A DNA stretch of 64,000 nt from Pararobbsia silviterrae (GTDB lineage: Bacteria > Pseudomonadota > Gammaproteobacteria > Burkholderiales > Burkholderiaceae). The position numbers and the translations under genes were made by a program. The DNA lies in NCBI RefSeq assembly GCF_003628125.1, contig NZ_RBZU01000008.1, forward strand, positions 121,748 to 185,747. The letters run 5' to 3'. Positions within the stretch are counted from its first letter, which is position 1. Every line of letters begins with the position of its first letter. Positions 43,532-52,259 of this stretch are shown in pieces. The notes beneath the pieces are model-generated. The model was not told the origin of the DNA, did not search any database, and was given only the letters and a program-made list of their open reading frames with translations.

Positions 43532-45055
43532 ATGCAAGCGCCGCTCCTGTCCGTCACGGGGATCTCGAAGTCGTTCGGCGACACGAAGGTGCTCGACGCC
43601 GTCAGCTTCGATCTGCTCGCGGGCGAAGTCCATGCGATCGTCGGCGAGAACGGCGCCGGCAAGTCGACGTTGATGAATATCCTGTCCGGCGTCGTGTCGC
43701 CGGATACGGGTTCGGTCACGATCGACGGCGCGCCCGTGCAGTTCGACAATCCGCGCGCGGCGCAGCTCGCGGGCATCGGGACCGTGTTTCAGGAGTTGAG
43801 CCTGATGCCCGAGCTCAGCGTCGCCGAAAACGTCTTCCCGAATCGCGCTCCCGTGCGGCGCGGGCTGATCCGCTGGAAGCAGCTTCACGATGCGACGCGC
43901 GACGTGCTGGCGACGCTTGGCGTGCATGTCGATCCGCGCACGCCCGTCGATCGTTTGCCGACGAGCACGCGGCAGCTCGTCGAAATCGCCAAGGCGTTGT
44001 CGCTCGATGCGCGTGTGCTGATTCTCGACGAGCCGACGTCGGCGTTGACCCCCGATGAAGTCGAAGCGCTGTCCGGCGTGATCGCGCGCCTCAAGGCGCG
44101 CGGCATCGGGCTCGTCTATATCAGCCATCACTTGCACGAGATCTTCAGCTTGTCGGACCGGATCACCGTGCTGCGCGACGGACGCCGGATCGACACGATG
44201 AAGACCGCCGACACCACGCATGACGACGTGGTCCGGAAGATGGTCGGACGCGAGATGGCGTCGACCCAGTTGCCCCGCGCGACGCGGATCGGCTTGCCCG
44301 CGATCGAGGCGCGCAAGCTGAGCCATGCGCCGCATTTCAACGACATCGATCTGACGTTGCGGCGTGGCGAGATCGTCGGTCTGGCCGGACTCGCGGGATG
44401 CGGCCGCAGCGAACTCGGTCAGGTGCTGGCCGGCGTGCAGGCGCCGAGCGCGGGCGAACTTCATATCGACAACGCGAAGCGCCATCTGCGCGGGATTCAC
44501 GATGCAATGGCGCTCGGCATTGCGTATCTGCCGGCCGAACGCAAGACGCAGGGGCTGTTTCTCGAGCAGTCGATCGCGGACAACGTGATCGCGGCGTCGC
44601 TCGATCGATTCGCGCATCGCGGCATGATCGCGTATGCGCGACGCGATGAAGTCGCCGAGGCGCAGCGCCGCAGCCTCAATGTCCGATCGCGCGACATTCA
44701 GCAGCCCGTCGGTCGCCTGTCGGGCGGCAACCAGCAGAAGGTGCTGCTCGCAAAATGGCTGTTGACCGATCCTCATGTATTGATCATCGATGAACCCACG
44801 CGGGGCATCGATATCGGCGCCAAGCTCGATATTCACAAGCTGCTTCGCGATCGCGCCGAGCAGGGCATGGCCATCCTCGTGATCTCGTCCGATCTGCCCG
44901 AGTTGCTCGGACTGTGCGACCGGATCCTCGTGATGCATGCAGGCGCCTTGTCCGGCGACCTCTCCGCGGCGCAAGCCACGGAAGACGACATCATGCGCTG
45001 CGCGGTCGGCGCCGCGCGCATTTCATTCTCCGACGCTGAACATCCACTGTCATGA
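43532..45055 (+). CDS. CUT2 sugar ABC ATPase (RbsA class)
   Basis: A 507-residue double-cassette ATPase. Cassette 1 has GENGAGKST and LILDEPTSALTPDE. Cassette 2 has degenerate GLAGCGRSE, signature RLSGGNQQKVLLAKW and Walker B LIIDEPTRGIDIGAK. The start at 43532 lies 2 bp after the RraA stop. It heads the second transporter of this cluster, with permease and binding protein in the order ATPase-permease-binding protein, opposite to the one at 37701. Confidence 0.93.
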   Translation: MQAPLLSVTGISKSFGDTKVLDAVSFDLLAGEVHAIVGENGAGKSTLMNILSGVVSPDTGSVTIDGAPVQFDNPRAAQLAGIGTVFQELSLMPELSVAENVFPNRAPVRRGLIRWKQLHDATRDVLATLGVHVDPRTPVDRLPTSTRQLVEIAKALSLDARVLILDEPTSALTPDEVEALSGVIARLKARGIGLVYISHHLHEIFSLSDRITVLRDGRRIDTMKTADTTHDDVVRKMVGREMASTQLPRATRIGLPAIEARKLSHAPHFNDIDLTLRRGEIVGLAGLAGCGRSELGQVLAGVQAPSAGELHIDNAKRHLRGIHDAMALGIAYLPAERKTQGLFLEQSIADNVIAASLDRFAHRGMIAYARRDEVAEAQRRSLNVRSRDIQQPVGRLSGGNQQKVLLAKWLLTDPHVLIIDEPTRGIDIGAKLDIHKLLRDRAEQGMAILVISSDLPELLGLCDRILVMHAGALSGDLSAAQATEDDIMRCAVGAARISFSDAEHPLS

Positions 45056-46047
45056 CCGCGCCCTTGCATCCGATTCGAGACACGCGTCTCGCCGCTTCGC
45101 TCAAGAACCCGCTGCGCTCGCTCGCGAAAGCGCGCGAGCTCGCGCTTCTGTTGCTGATCGTCGCCATCATGATCGTGATGTCGGTGATCTCGCCGAACTT
45201 CCTCACGCCCGCGAATTTCCGCGCCTTCACGATCGGCCTCGCGCCGACCGCGATCATCTCGGTCGGCATGACCGTGTTGCTCGTCTCCGGGGGCTTCGAT
45301 CTGTCGGTCGGGTCGGTGCTCGCGTTGTCGGGGACCGTCGCCGCCATGCTCATGCTGCACGGCGTGCCCATCTCCGTCGCGGTCCTGTTGACGCTCGTGC
45401 TCGGTGTGGCGGTCGGCATCGCGAACGGCTGGCTCGTGACCAAGGTCGGCGTCAATCCGCTCGTCGCGACGCTCGGCACGATGTCCGTCGCACGCGGCGC
45501 CGCGCTCGTGCTGACCGACGGCTTTTCGATCAGCGGCCTGCCCGACGCGTTCGGCTATGTGGGCAGCGCATCGGTGTCCGGCGTGCCGATGATCGTGCTG
45601 ATCATGCTCGTCGTCGTCGCGATCGGCGATGTCGCGCTACGCCATTCACGCTATCTGCGCCAGGTGTACTACATCGGCGCGAATGAGAACGCCGCGAAGC
45701 TCTCGGGCATCTTCGTCGATCGTGTCCGGACCGTCGCCTACGCGCTGACGTCGGTACTCGCGGCCTTGTCGGGGATTCTGCTCGCCTCGCGTCTCGACGC
45801 GGGCACGCCGACCGCGGGCAATGCACTCGAACTGCAGGTGCTCGCGGCCGCGGTCATCGGAGGCGCTCGCCTGGGCGGCGGCGCGGGCACCGTGCTCGGT
45901 GCGTTCCTCGGGGTCGTCTTCGTCGGGCTCATCAATAACGCCATGACGATGTTGCAGGTGTCGGCGCTCTGGCAAATGGTCGTGACGGGCGTGATCCTCG
46001 TCGCGGCTGTCGCACTCGACCGAGTGCTGCAACGGCGCGCCGCTTGA
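45052..46047 (+). CDS. CUT2 sugar ABC permease (RbsC class)
   Basis: A 331-residue permease with multiple hydrophobic helices. SVGMTVLLVSGGFDLSVGSVLAL is the family signature (Phe replaces the usual Ile in GGID), YIGANENAAKLSGIFVDRVRT is the coupling loop and AAVIGGARLGGGAGTVLGAFLGV follows. The start overlaps the ATPase stop by 4 nt. It functions with the flanking ATPase and binding protein. Confidence 0.92.
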   Translation: MTAPLHPIRDTRLAASLKNPLRSLAKARELALLLLIVAIMIVMSVISPNFLTPANFRAFTIGLAPTAIISVGMTVLLVSGGFDLSVGSVLALSGTVAAMLMLHGVPISVAVLLTLVLGVAVGIANGWLVTKVGVNPLVATLGTMSVARGAALVLTDGFSISGLPDAFGYVGSASVSGVPMIVLIMLVVVAIGDVALRHSRYLRQVYYIGANENAAKLSGIFVDRVRTVAYALTSVLAALSGILLASRLDAGTPTAGNALELQVLAAAVIGGARLGGGAGTVLGAFLGVVFVGLINNAMTMLQVSALWQMVVTGVILVAAVALDRVLQRRAA

Positions 46048-46083
46048 TGTTGAGTCATACCCATCAAACCCAGGAGACAAACG

Positions 46084-47079
46084 ATGGACGAAATCGAAGA
46101 ACGCGGCTTGAGCCGGCGCAATCTGCTCAAGTTGAGCGCGGCGGCGGCCGCGACCGTGGCGAGCGGCGGATTGCCGCTCGCGGCTCAGGCGGCGACCGGC
46201 AGCAACTATGTGTTTTTGTCGATCGTGACCCAGGTGCCGTTCTGGAGCGAGCATCGGCGCGGTCTGCAGGATGCGGCGAAGCTGCTCGGCGTGCAGGCGT
46301 CGTTTACGGGGCCGCTTGACTTCGATACCGCGGGCCAGGCGCGACAACTCGACGAGATCGTCGCGAACAAGCCCGCAGGCATTCTGATTTTCCCGGGCGA
46401 CGCGGATGCGCTCGTGGGCGGCATCAATCGCGCCGTCGAAGCCGGGATTCCGGTCATTACGCTGACGGGCGACGTACCGAAGAGCAAGCGCGTCGCGACG
46501 ATCAGCATCGACGGTCACGCAGCGGGACGCGTCGGCGGCGAGATGCTCGCGAAGGCGATCGGCGGCAAGGGCAAGGTGATTCTCGGCATGTTCCCCGCGC
46601 CGAACGTGCTTGAACGCGTCGAAGGCTACAAGGCCGTGTTCAAGGAGAAGTATCCGGGCATCGAAGTCGTCGATGTCGTCAACGACAAGGCCGATCCGTC
46701 GTTTGCGCCGACCGCCTATGCGCAGTCGCTCCAAGCGCATCCGGGCGTCGTCGGCATCGGCGGCACCGATGGCGACAGCGGCAAGGGCGCCGCGATCGCG
46801 GTCAAGGAAGCGGGTCTGGCCGGCAAGGTCAAGATCATTGCGATGGACCGCAATCCCGACATGCTCAAGTTCTTCGACGAGGGGATCGTCGTGGGTTCCG
46901 TGGCGCAAAAGAGTTACACGGAATCGTTCACGGGCCTGCACTTCCTGCACTGGCTCAACACGAATGCCTTGAAGGTCGCCAACAATCCGCAGGCAATCGG
47001 CATCAATCCGCTGCCCGAAATGACCTCGACGGGCGTCATGCCCATCACGCCGCAAAACTACAAGCAGCTCATGGGCTAA
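46084..47079 (+). CDS. CUT2 sugar-binding protein with Tat signal
   Basis: A 331-residue ribose-type binding protein. The leader has a consensus twin-arginine motif LSRRNLLKLSAAAAATVASGG, so it is probably exported folded. Mature landmarks are VFLSIVTQVPFWSEHRRGLQ, GILIFPGDADALVGGINRAVEAGIPVITLTGDVPKS, ISIDGHAAGRVGGEML and GIGGTDGDSGKGAAIAVKEAG. CAGGAGA precedes the ATG. It ends the operon that begins at 36752. Tat export of a sugar-binding protein is notable but also occurs elsewhere in this window (27754). Confidence 0.9.
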   Translation: MDEIEERGLSRRNLLKLSAAAAATVASGGLPLAAQAATGSNYVFLSIVTQVPFWSEHRRGLQDAAKLLGVQASFTGPLDFDTAGQARQLDEIVANKPAGILIFPGDADALVGGINRAVEAGIPVITLTGDVPKSKRVATISIDGHAAGRVGGEMLAKAIGGKGKVILGMFPAPNVLERVEGYKAVFKEKYPGIEVVDVVNDKADPSFAPTAYAQSLQAHPGVVGIGGTDGDSGKGAAIAVKEAGLAGKVKIIAMDRNPDMLKFFDEGIVVGSVAQKSYTESFTGLHFLHWLNTNALKVANNPQAIGINPLPEMTSTGVMPITPQNYKQLMG

Positions 47080-47103
47080 GCCGCCGCGCGGCCGCGTTGC
47101 GTG

Positions 47104-47787
47104 CTACGCGCCGCGCGGACCGCGGCTCGCGCGAATGTACGACTCTTCCGTGCTGCGGATATGCGAACGCAATTCCGCGCACGCCTTCTTGACGTTGCCT
47201 TCACGCACGAGCGCCACGATGCCCGAATGGGTGTCGTGGCACGCATCGACATGCGTGTCGTCGCTCGACAGACGCGAGCGCAACGACTGAATCTTGTCCG
47301 CGATCAATTGATAGGCCGACTGCAGGTACGTGTTGCCGCAGCATTCGAGTATCGCGCCATGAAACCGCGCGTCGACATCGCGCGGCGCCGCTTGGGTCGA
47401 CGATACGGCCTTGGGCACTTTTAACGCTGCCTGCATGTGTTGCGCGAGGTCTTTCGCGTCACGCTGGATCGCCAGTTCGAGCGCGGAAAGCTCGATGATT
47501 TCCCTGAAACGACAGATTTCGCGGACCTGGTCCTCGGTCAGATCGAGCACGAACGTGCCCGATTGCGGCTGAATCTCGACGAGTCCTTCAAGCTTGAGTT
47601 GCAGCAGCGCTTCGCGCACGGGTGTCTTGCTGACGCCCAGTCGCAAGGCAAGCGCACTTTCCGAAAGTTGAGTCCCGAACGCAAGCTCGCCGTCGACGAT
47701 CGCGCGACGGATGCTGTCCTTTGCAATGGCTGTCAATGACCTGGGCCGCTCGACTTTTGCGTTCGCGGCCATCGTGTCGATGCTCAT
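47104..47787 (-). CDS. GntR-family regulator with FCD domain
   Basis: A 227-residue FadR-type regulator. The winged helix (about 15-80) reads LTAIAKDSIRRAIVDGELAFG, LALRLGVSKTPVREALLQLKLEGLV and QSGTFVLDLT. The FCD domain follows, with candidate metal ligands in RDVDARFHGAILE and HDTHSGIVALV. The start could be 47844, 47787 or 47772; 47787 gives a family-like N terminus. It is divergent from the secreted propeller gene, and a 39-bp perfect palindrome lies about 70 bp upstream of its start. The effector is probably a sugar acid, by family precedent. Confidence 0.9.
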   Translation of the reverse strand: MSIDTMAANAKVERPRSLTAIAKDSIRRAIVDGELAFGTQLSESALALRLGVSKTPVREALLQLKLEGLVEIQPQSGTFVLDLTEDQVREICRFREIIELSALELAIQRDAKDLAQHMQAALKVPKAVSSTQAAPRDVDARFHGAILECCGNTYLQSAYQLIADKIQSLRSRLSSDDTHVDACHDTHSGIVALVREGNVKKACAELRSHIRSTEESYIRASRGPRGA

Positions 47788-47853
47788 GGTGATCGATGTG
47801 GCGGATAGGGGAAGTCCCGACGTGAGACGAAATATACCACGCATCTACTTGCC

Positions 47854-47892
47854 ACCCGCTGAACTGATATCTAAGATATCAGTTCAGCGGGT
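47854..47892. promoter_or_regulatory. 39-bp perfect palindrome between divergent GntR and propeller genes
   Basis: Nineteen-base arms (ACCCGCTGAACTGATATCT and its complement) flank a single central A. The centre TGATATCTAAGATATCA is AT-rich, unlike the flanks. It lies in the 220-bp divergent region, so it is the likely operator of the GntR/FCD protein. In RNA it could also form a very strong hairpin. Confidence 0.75.
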
Positions 47893-48008
47893 TCGACACG
47901 TCGTTCGACGACATCGCGAGATGTGTGACGGATGACGATGCGTGTATCCGCTGCCATTTAAAAACGTACCGAACAACGAATCATCGGGACATCCTCAGGA
48001 GGGGACAG

Positions 48009-49283
48009 ATGAGCGCACAGCGTCATATTTCGTCGACACGCATCACTTCATTCGTGGGCCGCGCGGTGTTGTCGCGCCGCGTGAAGATCGCCGCCGCATT
48101 GGGCGCCTTGTTTTTCGCGGGTTCCGCATCGATTGCCGCGGCCGAACCGGCGATTCCGAAGACGGAAGTCGTCGCCGAATGGAATCGTCTGCCGTTCGAC
48201 ACGGGCGATGCCGCGGCGGACAAGGCCTATAACGACAATCAGATCTACAAGAAGGTCCTGCTTCAAGGCGTCAAGGTCGACTCGAAGGGCAATATGTATG
48301 TGAGCACCGCGCGTTGGGGCGGCCCGGAAGTGCCCGCCACGCTGTCGAAGCTCGTCAAGAAGGACGGCCAGTGGGTGCTGCAGCCGTTCCCGAGCGTCGA
48401 GATGAACAAGGTCGGCGACCGCAAGGCGCTGCAGGCCGTGCTCGGCTTCGAAATCGACCGCAACGACGTGATGTGGATTCTCGATCAAGGGCATATCGCG
48501 GGTCAGCCGTCGGCGCCCGGCGCGGAGAAGCTCGTGCTGTGGGATCTCAAGACCAATCGCGAGATTCAGCGCTATGAGTTCAACGATCAGGATTCGGACA
48601 AGAAGTGTTCGTTCCTCAACGACGTAGTCGTCGATAACGACAAGAACTTCGCGTACATCACGGACTCGGGCATTTTCTGCGATCACTTGCACGGCGGCCT
48701 CATCGCCTATGACGCGAAGAACAACCGCGCGCGCCGCGTGCTCGATCAGACCGTCTTCACGACCGACGAAGCGAATTTCCACTTCCGTATCGACAATCAG
48801 GACGTGACGAGCAAGTCGCCGATGCGTACCGGCGCCGACGGTATCGCGCTGTCGGGCGACAAGCGCACGCTCTACTGGACGAACCTGTCGGGCCATACGC
48901 TCTATTCGATCGACACGGCGCTGCTGCGCGACTTCGATACGAGCGAAGCCGTGCTGCGGACATCGGTCAAGCGTGTCGCCACGCTGCCGTCGAACACGGA
49001 CGGCATGACGGCCGATCGCGAAGGCAATCTGTACATGACCGCCCTCGAAATGAACGGCCTGATGTTCCGCAACGCGAAGACAGGTGCGATTTCCACTTAC
49101 GTGATCAATCCGGAAATGGTGTGGCCGGACACGCTGAGCTGGGCGCCGGACGGCAGTCTGTATCTCGCATCGGGACATTTGAATCTGTTCGTCGATAACG
49201 CGATGGACTTCGATCATCCCGCAGTCCCCAACTTCCGCATCTGGAAGATTCAAGCGAAGGGCCCGAGCTATACGGCTCATTAA
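48009..49283 (+). CDS. secreted MRJP/yellow-family beta-propeller protein
   Basis: A 424-residue exported protein with a signal peptide (VKIAAALGALFFAGSASIAAA, cleavage after about residue 45). The mature part follows the major royal jelly protein/yellow pattern: VDSKGNMYVSTARWGGPEVPATLSKL, RNDVMWILDQGHI, SFLNDVVVDNDKNFAYITDSG, ADGIALSGDKRTLYWTNLSGHTLYSI and GLMFRNAKTGAISTYV. The ATG at 48009 has GAGGGG upstream; an earlier in-frame start lacks a signal peptide. It could be a periplasmic lactonase acting before uptake, as SMP-30 does inside the cell; this is inference. Confidence 0.85.
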   Translation: MSAQRHISSTRITSFVGRAVLSRRVKIAAALGALFFAGSASIAAAEPAIPKTEVVAEWNRLPFDTGDAAADKAYNDNQIYKKVLLQGVKVDSKGNMYVSTARWGGPEVPATLSKLVKKDGQWVLQPFPSVEMNKVGDRKALQAVLGFEIDRNDVMWILDQGHIAGQPSAPGAEKLVLWDLKTNREIQRYEFNDQDSDKKCSFLNDVVVDNDKNFAYITDSGIFCDHLHGGLIAYDAKNNRARRVLDQTVFTTDEANFHFRIDNQDVTSKSPMRTGADGIALSGDKRTLYWTNLSGHTLYSIDTALLRDFDTSEAVLRTSVKRVATLPSNTDGMTADREGNLYMTALEMNGLMFRNAKTGAISTYVINPEMVWPDTLSWAPDGSLYLASGHLNLFVDNAMDFDHPAVPNFRIWKIQAKGPSYTAH

Positions 49284-49388
49284 GCAGGCGGCGCGGGCCT
49301 TCGGGTCCGCGCCCGCGCGATGCGCGCATGGATTACGTGGGTCACATTGGTTAACGCGGGCTTAGGCTCGCTCGTCGTGGAGAGGTGG

Positions 49389-50375
49389 ATGGAACAGAGT
49401 GGCCGCAAACGCGTCGTGATCATCGACGATGGATACGGGACCTATGAAACCGAACAACGCATCCTGAACGCTGTCGATGCGGATGTGATTCTCGAACCGT
49501 GTCGCGGCGACGTGACGCGCGTGATCGCGGCGGTCGCCGAGGCCGATGCGATCCTCGTGCGCGAGTCGCCCGTCAATGCGCAGGTCGTTCAGGCCGCGAC
49601 GCGTTTGCGCGCGATCGTGCGGTACGGCATCGGTGTGGACAACATCGATCTGGCCGCCGCGCGCGACCGCGCGATCTACGTCGCGAACGTGCCCGACTAC
49701 GGCGTCGAGGAGGTCAGCGATCAGGCGCTTGCGCTGTTGTTGTCCGTCGCACGGCACACCGTCGTGCGCGATCGCGCGGTCCGCGCGGGCGCATGGAATG
49801 TGTCGCGCAGCGAAAAGATGTACCGCATTGCCGGAAGCACCTTGGGATTGGTCGGCTATGGCCGCATCGCACGGACCTTCGAACGCAAGATGCGCGGCAT
49901 GGGCGTCGAACGCGTGCTCGTGTACGACCCGTTCCTTAATGCGAGCGGCGCGCCGGGCGTCGAGATGGTCGACCTCGATACGTTGTGCGCGCAGAGCGAC
50001 CACATCTCGTTGCATTCGCCGCTGACGCCCGACACGCGCCGGATCATCGACGCGCGGCGTCTCGCGCTCATGAAGCCGACGACCATCATCGTCAATACCG
50101 CGCGTGGCGGATTGATCGACGAAGCCGCACTGGTCGACGCGCTCAAACACCGTGTCATTTTCGGCGCGGGCATCGACGTGTTCGAAGGCGAACCGCCGCC
50201 GGCCGATCATCCGCTGTTCTCGTGCGAGAACGCGGTGCTCTCCGACCACACAGGCTGGTATTCGGAAGATTCCGTCGCGGAACTTCAGCGCAAGGCCGCC
50301 GAAGAAGTCGCGCGCGTGCTGCGCGGCGAATTGCCCAAAAGCTGGCTCAACAAGTGGGAAACGCAGTCCGCGTAA
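49389..50375 (+). CDS. D-2-hydroxyacid dehydrogenase (second paralogue)
   Basis: A 328-residue NAD-dependent 2-hydroxyacid dehydrogenase. The nucleotide motif GLVGYGRIARTF is canonical, unlike the paralogue at 41856. The catalytic Arg is in IIVNTARGGLID (about 235), Glu in GIDVFEGEPPP (about 264) and His in LSDHTGWYSEDS (about 285). The ATG at 49389 has GGAGAGG just upstream; an ATG at 49320 would add a non-homologous tail. It is followed after about 95 bp by an RraA-fold gene, repeating the arrangement of the other locus. Confidence 0.9.
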   Translation: MEQSGRKRVVIIDDGYGTYETEQRILNAVDADVILEPCRGDVTRVIAAVAEADAILVRESPVNAQVVQAATRLRAIVRYGIGVDNIDLAAARDRAIYVANVPDYGVEEVSDQALALLLSVARHTVVRDRAVRAGAWNVSRSEKMYRIAGSTLGLVGYGRIARTFERKMRGMGVERVLVYDPFLNASGAPGVEMVDLDTLCAQSDHISLHSPLTPDTRRIIDARRLALMKPTTIIVNTARGGLIDEAALVDALKHRVIFGAGIDVFEGEPPPADHPLFSCENAVLSDHTGWYSEDSVAELQRKAAEEVARVLRGELPKSWLNKWETQSA

Positions 50376-50469
50376 TGCAATGCGGATCCCGAGTTGTGGG
50401 TTGCGTGTCGACGGACGCCGTCGACACGGACCGTATTTAACGCGTGTTTAACCTTCAGGAAAGTCATTT

Positions 50470-51120
50470 ATGGAAAACGTCGATTTGATCAAAGCATTTC
50501 ACGGCGTCGCGACCGCTTCGGTTGCCGACGCGATTGACCAGATCACGGGCAAGCGCGGCTATATGGATCAATCGATCAAGCCGCGAATCAACGAGAAGAA
50601 AGTGGTGGGCCCCGCGGTGACGATCCTCGAAGGACCGACGACCGAAAAGCTGCCGCCGCAGCTCGCGCTCGACGCGATCGACACGTCGCCCGAAGGCAGC
50701 GTGTTCGTGATTTCGGTGGCGGGCGAGCTCAACGTCGCGGTATGGGGCGGTTTGATGACCGCGGGCGCGGTGGCCAACGGACACGCGGGCGCGATCCTCG
50801 ACGGCGGCGTGCGCGACATCACCGAAATTCGTCGTGACTACGGATTCCCCGTCTATGCGCGTTCGATCACGCCCGGCACGACGGTCGGTCGTTATGAAAC
50901 GCTCGCGGCGAATGTGCCCGTTGTCTGCGGCGATATCGAAGTGCATCCGGGCGACATCATCGTGGCCGACATCGACGGCGTCGTCGTGGTGCCGCTCGCG
51001 CATGCCGAAGCCGTGCTGAAGCTCGCACAGGACATCGACGATCGCGAACTCAAGCAAGCGCGCCTGATCATCGACGAGAAGTCGTTCAAAAAGGGAATCG
51101 AGAAATATGGCCGCATCTGA
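50470..51120 (+). CDS. RraA-fold protein (second paralogue), candidate aldolase
   Basis: A 216-residue RraA-family protein. It retains the G-x20-R-D-x2-E/D motif (WGGLMTAG, then DGGVRDITE), as in class II pyruvate aldolases of this fold. Other landmarks are VGPAVTILEGPTTEKLPPQLALDAID and PGDIIVADIDGVVVVPLAHAEAVLKLA. It overlaps the following kinase gene by 14 bp. With the upstream dehydrogenase it could take a 2-hydroxy acid to pyruvate plus a smaller carbonyl compound. The actual substrate is not determinable here. Confidence 0.85.
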   Translation: MENVDLIKAFHGVATASVADAIDQITGKRGYMDQSIKPRINEKKVVGPAVTILEGPTTEKLPPQLALDAIDTSPEGSVFVISVAGELNVAVWGGLMTAGAVANGHAGAILDGGVRDITEIRRDYGFPVYARSITPGTTVGRYETLAANVPVVCGDIEVHPGDIIVADIDGVVVVPLAHAEAVLKLAQDIDDRELKQARLIIDEKSFKKGIEKYGRI

Positions 51121-52060
51121 CGACGTCGGGCGTGCGCGCGGACCGGCGATTCTTTCGATCGGCGAGCCGATGCTCGAATTGAATCAGTCGCCGGTCGAAC
51201 CGCGCCAGTTTCTGCAGGGATTCGGCGGCGATACGTCGAATTTCTGCTGCGTGGTCGCGCGGCAGGGCGGCAGCGTCGGCTATATCACGCGGCTCGGCGA
51301 CGATGCATTCGGACGGCGGTTTCTGGACTTGTGGCACGAGGAGCAGATCGATGTGCGCGGCGTCGCAATCGATCCGCATGCGCACACGGGCTTGTATTTC
51401 GTCACGCATAGCGAAGCCGGGCATGAGTTCAGCTATATGCGCAAGGGTTCGGCCGCGAGTCGGATGCGGCCCGAGGATCTGCCGCTCGACCTCATCGACC
51501 AGGCGAAATTCCTGCATGTGTCGGGCATCAGCCAGGCCATCAGCGAAACCGCGTGCGACACGGTGTTCGCGGCGGTCGAACGCGCACGCGCCGCGGGCGT
51601 CGCGATCGCCTACGACCCGAACGTCCGCCTGAAGCTCTGGCCGCAGGCGCGGGCCAAGGCGATCGTCGAAGCGACGCTGCAATACGTCGACTATTTCTTG
51701 CCGAGCTTCGAGGACGCACAGATCCTGACCGGACTCAGCGACCCTGACGCGATCCTCGATCGCTTCGTGTCGATGGGGCTCGAGCAGGTGTGTCTGAAGC
51801 TGGGCTCGCGCGGGGTCATCGTCGCGCACGAGGGGGAACGCACGCACTTCCCCGCGCATCGCGTCGCGATGGTCGATGCGACCGGCGCCGGCGATTGCTT
51901 CGACGGCGCGTTCATCACGCGGATCGCGCTCGGCGATTCGATCGCGAATGCGGCACGTTATGCGAACGCGGCTGCCGCGCTCGCGACCACGGGCTACGGC
52001 GCGGTCGCACCGATTCCGCGGCCCGATGCGGTGTATGCGTTGCTCGAGACGGCGGCCTGA
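51107..52060 (+). CDS. kdgK: PfkB-family sugar kinase, 2-keto-3-deoxygluconate kinase-like
   Basis: A 317-residue ribokinase-fold enzyme. Landmarks are the N-terminal GGDTSNFCCVVARQG, VGYITRLGDDAFGRRFLDLW, a central FSYMRKGSAASRMRPEDL as in KdgK proteins, AYDPNVRLKLWP, and the catalytic DATGAGDCFDGAFI near residue 258. It probably phosphorylates 2-keto-3-deoxygluconate or a related keto acid. The start overlaps the RraA stop. If the pathway yields KDG, the HexR-like regulator nearby (53639), whose family senses KDPG, would fit. Confidence 0.85.
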   Translation: MAASDDVGRARGPAILSIGEPMLELNQSPVEPRQFLQGFGGDTSNFCCVVARQGGSVGYITRLGDDAFGRRFLDLWHEEQIDVRGVAIDPHAHTGLYFVTHSEAGHEFSYMRKGSAASRMRPEDLPLDLIDQAKFLHVSGISQAISETACDTVFAAVERARAAGVAIAYDPNVRLKLWPQARAKAIVEATLQYVDYFLPSFEDAQILTGLSDPDAILDRFVSMGLEQVCLKLGSRGVIVAHEGERTHFPAHRVAMVDATGAGDCFDGAFITRIALGDSIANAARYANAAAALATTGYGAVAPIPRPDAVYALLETAA

Positions 52061-52077
52061 AAAGGTGGCCAGAGAAA

Positions 52078-52123
52078 GTGACCTGAAAAGCCGACCTAAG
52101 ACGGTGACTTGAAAAGCCGACCT
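52078..52123. repeat. 26-bp-period direct repeat after the kinase gene
   Basis: GTGACCTGAAAAGCCGACCT (52078-52097) recurs with one change at 52104-52123. Related fragments (CCTGAAAAGG; GGCTTCAAAAGG) flank it. It lies in the about 200-bp gap between the kinase and the MFS gene. Function unknown. Confidence 0.7.
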
Positions 52124-52259
52124 GAGCCGGCTTCAAAAGGACGCGCGCAAGCGCGGGCAGGTGAACGTTGTGGACCGTACCGCTCACCGCGTCATGCGGT
52201 GTAGCGGTCATCGTTGGACAAGAACAGGTGGATCAGCCACCGCATCGTCAGGAGACACG

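Noticed and set aside
43088-44974. 628-codon minus-strand frame opposite the RraA and ATPase genes
   Set aside because: It spans two real genes on the other strand and has shadow composition.
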